Shown one piece after another: positions 53,038 through 62,263 of a DNA stretch of 64,000 nucleotides. The stretch covers positions 1 to 64,000 of the forward strand of contig CAZFLM010000012.1 in NCBI GenBank assembly GCA_964519955.1, given 5' to 3'. The notes below the pieces were generated by a model that was not told where the DNA came from, did no database searches, and saw only the letters and a list, made by a program, of their open reading frames with translations. How positions within the stretch are numbered: the first letter of the stretch is position 1; every line of letters begins with the position of its first letter. Source of the DNA: CAZFLM01 sp964519955 (GTDB lineage: Bacteria; Armatimonadota; Chthonomonadetes; Chthonomonadales; CAJBBX01). A program made the position numbers and the translations under genes.

Positions 53038-54339
53038 ATGGACAAGCTGGCCATTGATGGTGGAACGCCGGTCGCTGCGACCCGCACCGGCAAGCCGCAT
53101 CCCAAGGTCGGGGTCGACGACTTCCTCTCGATCGCGGAACGGTTCGGTTTCACGGACGAGGCGATGGCGCGGCTGCGGGCGGCCGTCGCCGATGACGACC
53201 TGATCGGCAACGGGCCGAACCTGGCGCGGCGGCTGCTGGCCTTCCCCGAGCCCGCGGCCGGCGACCAGTACGAGGAGGCCGTGCGGGCGAAGTTCGGCGT
53301 GAAGCACGCGGTCAGCGTCAGCTCGGGCACCGCCGCGCTGCACTGCGCCTACGTCGCGGTGGGGGCGGGGCCAGGCAAGGAGGTCATCTGCCCGGCCATC
53401 GGCTTCATGGCGACCTCGGCTGCCGTCGCGCTGGTGGGGGCGACCCCGGTCTTCTGCGACGTCGACGAGTCGCTGCACATGGACCCGACCAAGGTCGAGG
53501 CGCTCATCACCGAGCGGACCGTTGCCATCGCGCCGACGCACGTCATGGGCGGCATCTGCGACGTGGGGCCCATCGTCGAGATCGCGCACCGGCGCGGCGT
53601 CAAGGTGATCGAGGACTGCGCCCAGTCGCCCGGCGGCAAATACCGCGGCCAGTACGTCGGAACCATCGGCGACATCGGCATCTTCAGCATCTCGGCGTAC
53701 AAGATCATCGGCGGCGGCGAGTCGGGCCTGCTCATCACGAACGACGACCGCCTGGCCGAGCGCGCCTGGCAGATGGCCGAGTGCGGCGGGCTCTGGCGCC
53801 CGGACCGCTTCGCCCCGCCGCGCTACGAAGGCGAGCTGTTCGTGGGCACCAACTACCGCCTCTCCGAGTTGGAGGCCGCGGTGAACCTGGTGCAACTCCG
53901 CAAGCTCGACGGCATCGTGGCGCGCTTCCACGCCGGCAAGATGCGGGTCATCGACAAGGTCAACTGGAACCTCCAACGGCGGCCAGTCAAGCCGCAGAAG
54001 ATGAACGACCGTCCAGGCGAGATCGGGTACCTGCTGCGCCTGTTCGCCGAGACGCCTCGGGAAGCTGAGCGCATCGCTGCGGCGCTGACGGCAGAGGGCG
54101 TGCCTGCGACCGCGCGGGGCTCCGATTCTGCACCCGACTGGCACATCTACCGCGACATGTACCCGGTGGCGCTCGATGTCGATCCTGCCGCCGCGCGCTG
54201 CCGCAAAGGCGACTGCCCCGTGGCCGATGACCTCTGGGCGCGCGAGGTGACGGTCACGCTCGACCAGTGGGCGTCGGGCGAGGACTGCGACAACGTGGCG
54301 CTCGCCGTCAACAAGGTGCTCGGTGCGTACTGTGGGTAG
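53038..54339 (+). CDS. DegT/DnrJ/EryC1/StrS family aminotransferase
   Basis: A 433-residue PLP-dependent sugar aminotransferase. HAVSVSSGTAALHCAY, GKEVICPAIGFMATSAAV, VIEDCAQSPGGKYRGQYVG, and the Schiff-base Lys K222 in SISAYKIIGGGESGLL are diagnostic. The N-terminal 60 residues (TGKPHPKVGVDDFLSIAERFGF) match the longer AHBA-synthase/scyllo-inosose-type branch. The RBS AAGGGAG precedes the ATG. It is followed 14 bases later by a large exported protein. Confidence 0.88.
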   Translation: MDKLAIDGGTPVAATRTGKPHPKVGVDDFLSIAERFGFTDEAMARLRAAVADDDLIGNGPNLARRLLAFPEPAAGDQYEEAVRAKFGVKHAVSVSSGTAALHCAYVAVGAGPGKEVICPAIGFMATSAAVALVGATPVFCDVDESLHMDPTKVEALITERTVAIAPTHVMGGICDVGPIVEIAHRRGVKVIEDCAQSPGGKYRGQYVGTIGDIGIFSISAYKIIGGGESGLLITNDDRLAERAWQMAECGGLWRPDRFAPPRYEGELFVGTNYRLSELEAAVNLVQLRKLDGIVARFHAGKMRVIDKVNWNLQRRPVKPQKMNDRPGEIGYLLRLFAETPREAERIAAALTAEGVPATARGSDSAPDWHIYRDMYPVALDVDPAAARCRKGDCPVADDLWAREVTVTLDQWASGEDCDNVALAVNKVLGAYCG

Positions 54340-54353
54340 CCGGGGCTAGGCGG

Positions 54354-57047
54354 ATGGAGCCCGATCAGCCGCGGATGACCCGCCGGGAGAGCCTGGCCGC
54401 GATGGGCTTGGGCCTGACCACACTGGGTCAGGCCCGCCGTCCCGCTGCGCCATCGTCGTCCGCGCCGATCGGCCTGGTTCGACGCGGGCGCGACGTCGAC
54501 GTGGTCAGCCGCGCGGCCATGGTCCGTGTCGCGTTCGATGCGGCGCTCGGCGCGTACCGGCTGAGCGTGCTGGTGCGGGGCGAGGCCGGCTGGGAGCCTC
54601 TCCTCGATGGTGGGCTGCCGCTCCTCACCGGCGCCGGGCTGGACATGGCCGCCACCCAGTGCGCCGTCGAGGAGGACAGCGACGCGCGCAAGGTCGTGCG
54701 TCTGACCGGCGAGCCGCCGGCGTCTGCCCAGCGCTGCCAGGTGCTCATCCGGGCGGACCGCACGACCCCGCTCATCCGGCTCACGGTCACCGCGCACCTC
54801 CCCAGCCGCCTGCCGCTGCGAGCACCGCTGCCGCACATTGCCCTGTGGCGTACGGCCGCGACGGGCGAGGTGACCCTCGACCAGGGGCCTGATAGCATCT
54901 ACCGCGACGCCGGCGGCGGGGTGCCGTTCGGCTTCGGCTTCCCGGCCGCGTATTGCTGGCGCAAGGGCGTCGAGGCCGCCGTGTTCGTCGACATGACGGC
55001 CACGAACTGGATGACCGCCGACGGGGTCTGCCGGTTCAACGACTGCCGAGTGATGAACGTGGCGCGCGACGGGCAGGCTGGCCTGGGCCTCGTCGTTCGG
55101 AGTCACTCCGGCCCTGAGCTGCCTGCGGGCGAGATGGTCACCGACCTCTACCTCTACGCAGACCGCCGTCCTTCGCGCCCCAGCCGCCTGGACGCGCTCC
55201 AGACCATGGTGCGCGCGTTCGCTCCCCTGTGCCCGGCGGAGGTCGCGCCTCGCGGTGCAGGGCGGCCTCTCACCTGGTCGCACGTTGCCGCGTCGGTACT
55301 GCGCGACCTGACTCTGCCCGGGGTGACCCAGTTCCGCATCCCGGCGGGGTGGCACGACGGGCCGGTCGAGCTTGCGCCGCGCGTCGAGACAATGCTCATC
55401 CACCCCGACAGGCCGGCGGTAGGGAAGAGCGCAGAGCAAGTCGGCTGGGACTTCTCGACGGTGAACAACCATCTCACCCCGTGGCTGCTCTATGCCCAGC
55501 TCCGGGAAGACAAGGGCCTCGCGGACGCCGCGCGGATGAAGGTCGACGCGCTGCCGTGCTTCTACGATCCCAAGGCCGGGCTGATCCGATACGGCACGCG
55601 GGTCCCACTGCATGTCGGCGACCTCGATATGGCCTGGCAGAACCTGTGGTTCCACATCGAGACCGCGCGGGCGGCCGACGCATGCCCCGGCTCGTGGTTC
55701 AACCCGGCGGTGATGGGGCGCTTCCTGATGGGGTGCGCTTCGTGGCGCGGCCTCGCGAGCGGCCAGGACTACCTGCTGCCGCAGTGGTACGACCCGTACG
55801 CGAAGCAGCCGGCCCGCCAGAACGATGTGCCGCGCCTCGGCGTCGTGCGCGAGCCGTGGCAGCTCGGCGGCTACGCCTACGCGATGCTGCAGGCGTTCGA
55901 CACGACCGGCGAGCGCGCCTGGCTGGACGAGGCCGCCAGGGGGATGTCGCGGCTGTTCGAGCGCCCGGCCTACTCGGTAGAGAACGATGCATACCGTGCG
56001 ACGTACCGAGAGACGGCCGACATCCCGGTCACCGAGCTGTTCGGCAACGCGTTTGGAGCGGTCGCGGCACACCGGCTCCACGAACTGACCAAGGAGAAGC
56101 GGTATGCGGACTGGTCGGAGGGCTTCCTCGCGACGCTGCTGCGCCTGACCTTCTGGTATGAGGACCGCATCGACGAGGTCGCCCGGGCGCTGGATCGCCT
56201 GGGGCTCTTCCTCCCGCACGCGGGGGCGGCATCCGCGACGCCGTGGGAGAGTGTCGAGGCGCACCTGGCCATCGCGTGGCTCATCGGGCGCGATGCGGTG
56301 CCCGCTCTGACGCCGCTGCTCCTCAAGCTGTCCAACTGCTACCGGCGAAGTTCGCTCCTATTCCACCCGCCAGCATTCCCGCCTGCGGTTCGCGCCCTCG
56401 ACCCGAGTCTGGCATCGAGCCCCACGTCCTTCCTCCCCATCGAGCCCTTCTACAGCCTGGAGGCGCGCGGCGGCCATCGGGGCCCTCAGGCCGCCTACAT
56501 GGGCAACCTGGCGCTGTGGAACTGGTGGATGTTCGAGGCGCTGGCCACGGCCGACGACCCGCGCATCCTCGTTCTGAACACCGACACGCTCGGCGGCTAC
56601 GACCGCGTGCTGGGCAGCGTCGCGCGACGCCTGGTCGTGTTCAACACAACGCCGGCTGCGCGCACCGTTCGAGTGAGCCTGCCTGGCCTACTGCCGGCGC
56701 CGTACGCGGTCCGCATCGAGCCAGGGAGCGGGGCGCCGACTACCCGCACCGTGCGTGGCGAGGCTCTGGCGGGCGGTCTGGCGCTAACGATCGGGCCGCG
56801 AGAGCACGTGCGCCTGCGCGTGGAACACCGCGACGCCGCCACGATGGGCCGCGCCTTGGACACCGCCCGCGCCGCGCGCAACGCTATCGCCTGTGCGTAT
56901 GCCGCCGTGCAGGCGATGGGTGAGCCCGCCGACGCCGGCAAGACGCAGGAGGCTTTCGCCTCGGCGATGAACGACTACCGGGCAGGCCGTCATTCGGCGG
57001 CTCAGGCTCGGGCGAAGGAACTGGCCCGCCAGGTGCTGCGCCGGTGA
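54354..57047 (+). CDS. Tat-exported large protein, glycan-active-like, unknown family
   Basis: An 897-residue protein with a twin-arginine-type leader (MTRRESLAAMGLGLTTLGQA). Residues about 30-260 are a beta-sandwich. About 340-720 is helical and resembles an (alpha/alpha)-barrel of glycan-processing enzymes (WQNLWFHIETA, GGYAYAMLQAFDTTGERAWLDEAARGM, NAFGAVAAHRLHELTKEKRYADW). A C-terminal sandwich and an Ala-rich tail follow. No family is named with confidence. ATG 54354 is 14 bases after the DegT stop; the next gene starts 19 bases later, so the three are probably one operon. Confidence 0.65.
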   Translation: MEPDQPRMTRRESLAAMGLGLTTLGQARRPAAPSSSAPIGLVRRGRDVDVVSRAAMVRVAFDAALGAYRLSVLVRGEAGWEPLLDGGLPLLTGAGLDMAATQCAVEEDSDARKVVRLTGEPPASAQRCQVLIRADRTTPLIRLTVTAHLPSRLPLRAPLPHIALWRTAATGEVTLDQGPDSIYRDAGGGVPFGFGFPAAYCWRKGVEAAVFVDMTATNWMTADGVCRFNDCRVMNVARDGQAGLGLVVRSHSGPELPAGEMVTDLYLYADRRPSRPSRLDALQTMVRAFAPLCPAEVAPRGAGRPLTWSHVAASVLRDLTLPGVTQFRIPAGWHDGPVELAPRVETMLIHPDRPAVGKSAEQVGWDFSTVNNHLTPWLLYAQLREDKGLADAARMKVDALPCFYDPKAGLIRYGTRVPLHVGDLDMAWQNLWFHIETARAADACPGSWFNPAVMGRFLMGCASWRGLASGQDYLLPQWYDPYAKQPARQNDVPRLGVVREPWQLGGYAYAMLQAFDTTGERAWLDEAARGMSRLFERPAYSVENDAYRATYRETADIPVTELFGNAFGAVAAHRLHELTKEKRYADWSEGFLATLLRLTFWYEDRIDEVARALDRLGLFLPHAGAASATPWESVEAHLAIAWLIGRDAVPALTPLLLKLSNCYRRSSLLFHPPAFPPAVRALDPSLASSPTSFLPIEPFYSLEARGGHRGPQAAYMGNLALWNWWMFEALATADDPRILVLNTDTLGGYDRVLGSVARRLVVFNTTPAARTVRVSLPGLLPAPYAVRIEPGSGAPTTRTVRGEALAGGLALTIGPREHVRLRVEHRDAATMGRALDTARAARNAIACAYAAVQAMGEPADAGKTQEAFASAMNDYRAGRHSAAQARAKELARQVLRR

Positions 57048-57066
57048 GGCTTGAGGGGAGATACTG

Positions 57067-57816
57067 GTGAGAGTAACCGATCCGCCGTTCGCATGGCCGG
57101 AGGGCAAGCGGGCCGCGGTAAGCCTGACGTTCGACGACGCGCGCCTATCGCAGTTGCCCGTGGGCATGCCGATCCTGGACGCACACGGCGTGCGGGCCAC
57201 GTTCTACGTCTCGTTCGGTGCCCTGAGGGAGCAGATTCACGGGTGGCGACGAGCTGTCGCGATGGGGCACGAGATCGGAAACCATACCGTGTGCCATCCG
57301 TGCAGCGGGAACTTCTCGTTCGTCGGCGACGAGGCGCTGGAGAGCTACACGTTGGAGCAGATGGACCTGGAGTTGGCGGAGGCCAACGCCCGCATCGAGC
57401 AGTTCGTGGGCGTGACGCCCGCAACGTTCGCCTACCCGTGCGGCCAGACGACGGTGGGGCGCGGCGTGAACACCCGCAGCTACGTGCCGCTCGTGGCGAA
57501 GCGCTTCGTCGCGGGGCGCGGCTTCCAGGACGAGTGGACGAACGACCCGAGTTGGTGCGACCTGGCCCAACTCATGGCCATCCCCATCGACTGCCTGTCC
57601 GTCGAGGAGTGCCTGACGTGGGTGCGGCGCGCGGTCGACCAGCAGGGGTGGCTGGTCTTCGCGGGGCACGAGATCGGCAGCGGCGGCCCGCAGACCACGC
57701 TCACCGAGACGCTGAAGGCCTTGTGCGCTTACTGCCAGGACCCGGCCAACGGCATCTGGATCGACACGGTGGCAGCCATCGCGCGGTACGTCGCGGATAC
57801 GCGCCAGGGGGTGTGA
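57067..57816 (+). CDS. Polysaccharide deacetylase (NodB family)
   Basis: A 249-residue carbohydrate esterase 4-type deacetylase. Motif 1 is SLTFDDARLSQ (catalytic Asp and metal Asp), motif 2 HEIGNHTVCHP (metal His pair), motif 3 FAYPCGQTT. No signal peptide, so it may act in the cytoplasm. GTG 57067 follows AGGGGAG. It is co-transcribed with the preceding exported protein and faces the convergent toxin gene only 12 bases away. Confidence 0.9.
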   Translation: MRVTDPPFAWPEGKRAAVSLTFDDARLSQLPVGMPILDAHGVRATFYVSFGALREQIHGWRRAVAMGHEIGNHTVCHPCSGNFSFVGDEALESYTLEQMDLELAEANARIEQFVGVTPATFAYPCGQTTVGRGVNTRSYVPLVAKRFVAGRGFQDEWTNDPSWCDLAQLMAIPIDCLSVEECLTWVRRAVDQQGWLVFAGHEIGSGGPQTTLTETLKALCAYCQDPANGIWIDTVAAIARYVADTRQGV

Positions 57817-57828
57817 GGGAGGGCGGGG

Positions 57829-58173
57829 CTACGACGGGGGCTGCAGGTCGTCGGCGCTCACGCGGTCGCGGGCCCCGTGCCAGACGCGCAGGATGACCAC
57901 GTCCCCTGCCTTTCCTGGTCGGTCGACGATCTGGAAGATGATCCGGTAGATGCCCGGGCGCCTTCCGTACAGCAGGTGCCTGACGTTGTGGCCGACGGCG
58001 TCGGCTTCGGGGACAACGGGGCACCTGGCTGGCATCTCCTTCAGTGTCGCGATCGCCTCGAAAAGGCCGCGCAGCCAGATGGCGGCGCGCTCGGGCGCGT
58101 GCTGCTCGATGTATCGGTAGGCGATCTCGACGTCTGCTTCGGCCGGCTCTGTGAGCCTAGTCCTGTATGCCAT
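57829..58173 (-). CDS. Type II toxin of the RelE/ParE superfamily
   Basis: A 114-residue basic protein with the RelE/ParE layout. The N-terminal helices YRTRLTEPAEADVEIAYRYI and PERAAIWLRGLFEAIATL are followed by beta strands VRHLLYGRRPGIYRIIFQI and VVILRVWHGARD. The family members inhibit translation or gyrase. It overlaps the upstream antitoxin by 17 bases (antitoxin first), so translation is coupled. Confidence 0.88.
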   Translation of the reverse strand: MAYRTRLTEPAEADVEIAYRYIEQHAPERAAIWLRGLFEAIATLKEMPARCPVVPEADAVGHNVRHLLYGRRPGIYRIIFQIVDRPGKAGDVVILRVWHGARDRVSADDLQPPS

Positions 58174-58444
58174 AGCGCGCCTTCATCTCGGCGAAGACGA
58201 CCTCAGCGTCCTTGAGTTCCCCACGTTCCGCGCTCGCTAGCCCCTCGCGGATAGCCGCGATCGTCTCCATCCTGTAGAGGCGGTCGACCATCTCCTGGTA
58301 CTGGGCGGCGTCCTGCACCACCACCTCGGCCTTACCGTTGACGGTCAGCACCTCTGGCGTGCCGCTCTCCTTGAGCCGGGCGATGTGGGCCTTGTGGTTC
58401 CGGAGGAAGTCGGTGAGCGGGTGCGTCTGCGTGATATCAATCAT
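58157..58444 (-). CDS. Phd/YefM-family antitoxin
   Basis: A 95-residue protein. The N-terminal half, LTDFLRNHKAHIARLKESGTPEVLTVNGKAEVVV, is the Phd/YefM DNA-binding fold (VLTVNGKAEVVVQDAAQYQEM is the signature), and the acidic C-terminal half should wrap the toxin. ATG 58444 has GGAG six bases upstream; 58456 is in frame but without RBS. It probably represses its own promoter. Confidence 0.88.
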   Translation of the reverse strand: MIDITQTHPLTDFLRNHKAHIARLKESGTPEVLTVNGKAEVVVQDAAQYQEMVDRLYRMETIAAIREGLASAERGELKDAEVVFAEMKARYGIQD

Positions 58445-58476
58445 GTGCGTCTCCATCTGATAATTCTGTGCTGATT

Positions 58477-58485
58477 GTATGATAC
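58477..58485. promoter_or_regulatory. Candidate operator in the toxin-antitoxin promoter
   Basis: GTATGATAC, an odd-centred palindrome with arms GTAT/ATAC, 33 bases before the antitoxin start and overlapping a -10-like sequence. It is the natural place for Phd/YefM autorepression, but this is inference. Confidence 0.4.
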
Positions 58486-58517
58486 CACGCATCCGACGCA
58501 CTTGTCTCGCGCCGACC

Positions 58518-59627
58518 CTATTCCCCGCGCCACTCCCGCACTGTCGCGGCCATGGCGTGCACGTTCTCCTCGGGCACGTCGTAGAACAGGTAGTCGCTCG
58601 CGGCAACCATGTGCTTGCGGCCGCGCGTCTCCTCAAGGATGCGCAGCGTCTCCTCGCGGATGGTCGCCGGGGAGGCCTGCAGCAGCACGTCGAGGCCCAG
58701 GTTACCGCGCGTGCAGATGCTCGGGTCCAGCTTCTCCATCGCGCCGGCGAGCGACTTCACGTTGCCGACCGGCGGCGGGCTGAGTGTCTCAAAGAGGTCG
58801 ATGCCCATCTGGTTGTAGAAGCCCATCGTCAGGAACGGCTCGATGGGGGAGCAGATGTGCGAGTAGATGCGCAGGCCCAGCTCGTGGGCGGCGTCGGTGG
58901 CCAGCTTGCTGAACGGGACGAGGTAGTTGCGGTAGTAGGGTGGGGAGATCATCTCTGCGCCGGGCCCGCCGAGGAACACGAAGTCCGCGCCGCCTTCCCT
59001 CACCGCGCGCATGGCGAGGATGTCCAGCTCGAGGATGCGCTCCATGAGCCGCTTCGTGCGCTCGGGGCAGTCGTGGACGAGGAGCGCGGTGTCCTGCGTG
59101 CTGGGGAAGCAGAGCAGCTCGTACGGCTGCAGCGCCCACTGCACGTCGAGCGCCGCACGGCCTGCCAGCTTCTCGACCACCTCCGCGGTGTACTGCGTCA
59201 GACGGCTCTTGTCGCTCTCGATGGCAGCCTCGACGTAGTACTCCAGCACGGCCAGGTCGTCCTCGATCTCGACCGGCGCCTTGGTGAAGTGGCCGCCGCG
59301 CGCGTCCTGCATCATCGTCCGCGTCAGCGTGCCGGCCGGCGTGACCAGCTCATCGGTCACGAAGCGCCGCTCACCCTCGGCGCGAACCTCGGCGGTCTTC
59401 CAGAGCAGCTCCGGCGCGCACTCGCCCCAGTCCGGCAGCCCCACGTTGATGAGCGGCAGGATGTCGAACCGCTCGACCGCGGCGATCGTGTCGTCGAGCG
59501 TCGTCTCCCAGACGCTCTGCTTGCCGGCCAGCTTCGTGTCGAAGCCCGCGCCCCCGCCGATCTGGGGCGAGCAGACCGCCGGGCCGCCATGGTCGACGTA
59601 CTGCAGGAAGCGCTCTCGTGGAGTCAT
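58518..59627 (-). CDS. Uroporphyrinogen decarboxylase-fold protein
   Basis: A 369-residue UroD/methyltransferase-like TIM barrel: MTPRERFLQYVDHGGPA, LGGPGAEMISPPYYRNYLVPF, GLRIYSHICSPIEPFL, and TRGNLGLDVLLQASPATI. Members of this branch in plant-matter degraders are usually not heme enzymes but methyltransferase MtaA-like or of unknown function; heme HemE motifs are not evident. It is minus-strand, upstream of the TA pair and 76 bases after the aspartic protease gene. Confidence 0.82.
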   Translation of the reverse strand: MTPRERFLQYVDHGGPAVCSPQIGGGAGFDTKLAGKQSVWETTLDDTIAAVERFDILPLINVGLPDWGECAPELLWKTAEVRAEGERRFVTDELVTPAGTLTRTMMQDARGGHFTKAPVEIEDDLAVLEYYVEAAIESDKSRLTQYTAEVVEKLAGRAALDVQWALQPYELLCFPSTQDTALLVHDCPERTKRLMERILELDILAMRAVREGGADFVFLGGPGAEMISPPYYRNYLVPFSKLATDAAHELGLRIYSHICSPIEPFLTMGFYNQMGIDLFETLSPPPVGNVKSLAGAMEKLDPSICTRGNLGLDVLLQASPATIREETLRILEETRGRKHMVAASDYLFYDVPEENVHAMAATVREWRGE

Positions 59628-59702
59628 GCGGAAGGCCCTTCTTCGCGGCTGCGCGCGACGAGGTGATGGGATGCGCCCGCGGAACGGGCCGATCGCGGAG
59701 GT

Positions 59703-61946
59703 CTACTTCGCCTTGAGCCGCTCGATCGCCTCTTTGACCAGGTTGGTCATCGTGTACGGCTCGTCTTCGGGGACGACCTTCTCGGGGAACTTGTACCACG
59801 TCTGCAAGATGAGGCGCTTCGCGGAGCCGCCAGCCTTGCGGTAGGCGTCGAGGTAGTCCAGCGTGGTGCGGTGGAACGCCTCGCCCGACGCCGCGCCGCC
59901 GCCCTGCGAGTTGACGATGAGGTTGAACTCCAGCCCCTGGCGCTTCACGGTGCGCTCCAGGTCCAGCAGGCGCGCCATCCAGTCGATCTTCGCCACGTCG
60001 AGGGGCTTGGTGGGCTTCGCCTCGCGCGGCATCGGCATCCACGCCTGGTGCGGCTGCGTGCCGATCGTGTACTCGTAGGGGTTGTCCGCGGTGACGCCGA
60101 GGATGGGCATCTTGGCCGCGCGCGTCTTCGCGACGATGCGGTTGAGCACCTCGAAGTAGTCGCCGTAGAACATGCCGCCCCAGTACGATGGCTCGCCCTT
60201 CCAGCCCCAGTTCGGGAAGTTGACGAGCGCGAAGAACTGGACCTTGGGGAACTCGCGCCGCATCGTCCGCATGTACGCGAGCAGCTCGTCGACGCACGCA
60301 TCGGTGGACGCCAGGCCCGCGATGTCGTTGCGCCCCACATCGGACCCCGGCCAGATCATGCGGCGGATCGGCCCGTCGAGGTTGAGGTAGTCCGGCGCGA
60401 TGCCGTGCCGCGTGAGCTGCCGCAGCTTCGCGATCTCGAACCGGGCCGTCTCCTCGCCGACGCCGGGCCCCATCTTCTCCCGCGCCGTGTCCGTGATGAC
60501 GCGCGGGCTGGGCAGCGCGAACTCCGCCTCCTTGCTCACCCAGTCGAAGTAGCCGCATTCGATGGCGACCTTGATGTGCCGCGCCTTCAGCAGCGCCGCG
60601 AGCCGGGCCATGTCGTCCTGCCCGATGAGGAAGCCGACCGCGTTGATGGGGAACTCCAGCGCGCCGAGGTTCCGCTGCACGTAGTCCCACCTCGCCCCCT
60701 CGCGCCCCAGCTCCTCGAGCCGAACGTGGTTCATCCACACCTCGGGCGTGACGCTCGAGCCTGTGGGTGGGACGGGAAGGTGGACCGTGCGGCGCCGGTG
60801 TGTCGAATGGTTGGCCAGCACGCAAAGGGCATCGTGGCCCGCCGACTGCTCCAGTATCTCCCGGTACCTGTACGTGGGCAGCCCCCTGGTGGGAACGCCG
60901 TTGATCGATATCAGGCGCTCTCCGCGTACGATGCCTGCTTGCGCCGCGGGTGAACCTGCGTCGATCGCGGTTACGAGCCAGTCCGGGCCCTTGGTGAAGT
61001 CCAGGTGCATGCCGATCCGCTTCGGGACCGCGCGGAGTGCCTTGGCGAACAACAGGTGGCCTGCAGGGGCGTCAACGATGACGCGGTAGTGGCTTATGGC
61101 ATCGATGCCAAGCAGTCCATCGCAGTTGCTCGGACGTCTGTCCGAGGGGTAGTCCACCAGAGGGGCACCCAATGACACCGTGCCCACGTCCATGGAGCGC
61201 ACTCGAGCGCTGTTCACGTGCTGCAGGGTGCCAAACCCTCTCGTGAGCGTCCCAGTTTGCTCTGTTCTGAGCCGCAGTGCCCGAACCAGGTCGGCAGTCA
61301 CTTCGGTGCTCTGCGACCCTGTGTCGAGCAGCAGGCGGACATGCCGCTTGCCGTTGATCGTGCCGGTCACGAACGTCCGGGACCTCGTCGTGTCGACCGC
61401 TAGTGGTGCTGTGCCGGTGACCTCGAAACCGGCCCTGGAGGCGGCTTCGTTTGTGACGCCGCCGAATGGCCAGATCGCGACTGCCGGGGTGCCGAAGTCC
61501 AGCTCGACCGCACATCGTGCCAGCGCCGACATGCCGAGGATGCCATCGACGCCCATGTCGTGACACACTAGTCCTTCGGACCCCGTCGCGACGATGCATG
61601 GCACTTCGTCGAATGCGAGCAGTCCGAGCCTGACAGACCGAAGCTGAGCGACAGGTCGGGCGCCATCCTCGTGAGGCTTGCCTCGCGCGACACCGTGTGG
61701 CCAGCGCAGGTCTGCGCGTGCCCTGGAGGCTGCCTCCTTGGTCAACACGCTGATCGACGATCCTGTATCGACCAGCAAGCGAAGGCGTTCATTCCCCGGC
61801 GTGGTAGCCATCACGTAGAGCCAGGAACCGAACGAGACACGCCCGCACTCGACCGGGCATCGGAATCCACCCGTCTGGGCAAACGCCTGGGCTCCGTTCC
61901 AGGGCGCGAGCATTGCTGCAGCGGCCAACAGCCAGTTGCGCGTCAT
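59703..61946 (-). CDS. Exported tandem aspartic protease / PDZ / C-terminal barrel fusion
   Basis: A 747-residue exported protein, signal peptide NWLLAAAAMLAPWNGAQAFAQ. Two retropepsin-like lobes follow, each with an active-site motif and a later hydrophobic-Gly flap partner: LLVDTGSSISVLT with DGILG (about residues 60-160), and LLLDTGSQSTEVT with DGLLG (about 190-290). A PDZ domain covers about 320-390 (AGIVRGERLISINGVP). The last 330 residues are barrel-like (HIKVAIECGYFDW, NLDGPIRRMIWPGSD, FFALVNFPNWGW). GGAGG precedes ATG 61946. Both catalytic Asp are present. The C-terminal domain is not identified. Confidence 0.75.
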   Translation of the reverse strand: MTRNWLLAAAAMLAPWNGAQAFAQTGGFRCPVECGRVSFGSWLYVMATTPGNERLRLLVDTGSSISVLTKEAASRARADLRWPHGVARGKPHEDGARPVAQLRSVRLGLLAFDEVPCIVATGSEGLVCHDMGVDGILGMSALARCAVELDFGTPAVAIWPFGGVTNEAASRAGFEVTGTAPLAVDTTRSRTFVTGTINGKRHVRLLLDTGSQSTEVTADLVRALRLRTEQTGTLTRGFGTLQHVNSARVRSMDVGTVSLGAPLVDYPSDRRPSNCDGLLGIDAISHYRVIVDAPAGHLLFAKALRAVPKRIGMHLDFTKGPDWLVTAIDAGSPAAQAGIVRGERLISINGVPTRGLPTYRYREILEQSAGHDALCVLANHSTHRRRTVHLPVPPTGSSVTPEVWMNHVRLEELGREGARWDYVQRNLGALEFPINAVGFLIGQDDMARLAALLKARHIKVAIECGYFDWVSKEAEFALPSPRVITDTAREKMGPGVGEETARFEIAKLRQLTRHGIAPDYLNLDGPIRRMIWPGSDVGRNDIAGLASTDACVDELLAYMRTMRREFPKVQFFALVNFPNWGWKGEPSYWGGMFYGDYFEVLNRIVAKTRAAKMPILGVTADNPYEYTIGTQPHQAWMPMPREAKPTKPLDVAKIDWMARLLDLERTVKRQGLEFNLIVNSQGGGAASGEAFHRTTLDYLDAYRKAGGSAKRLILQTWYKFPEKVVPEDEPYTMTNLVKEAIERLKAK

Positions 61947-62263
61947 GGCAATCCTCCAATGACCTTCGACCGGCAGCGCGTCGTGCTCTCTTAGGCATGG
62001 GTCGCTCCCGGTGGCGCGGGCATGGTTGTGCGGCAACCAACTCTAGGGGATCGCGAGATCGTTGTCAAGGTCCGCCGCTTGCTGCGTAACAGTTCACGGG
62101 AACAACCCGGCGGTCTGGCCGTCTGTACCTGCAGAGCCGGGAACCTTTCGGCCACAATGTACCGGTATTGGAGCTGTCGCCGCGACACTGCCCTGTCGAT
62201 CGGTTCACTCCGGCGCCCCCGCCTGTGCGCGCCGACTTACGTAGACCTAGGAGTGTGCGATCG
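61947..62263. other. Divergent intergenic region
   Basis: About 317 bases between the aspartic-protease fusion (minus) and the sedolisin (plus). It holds the promoter at 62040-62068 for the minus gene and the TAGGAG RBS of the plus gene; no ORF or RNA gene is recognised. Confidence 0.4.
62040..62068 (-). promoter_or_regulatory. Sigma70-type promoter of the aspartic protease fusion
   Basis: On the minus strand TTGACA (62063-62068), a 17-bp spacer and TAGAGT (62040-62045), about 90 bases upstream of the ATG. Confidence 0.7.
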
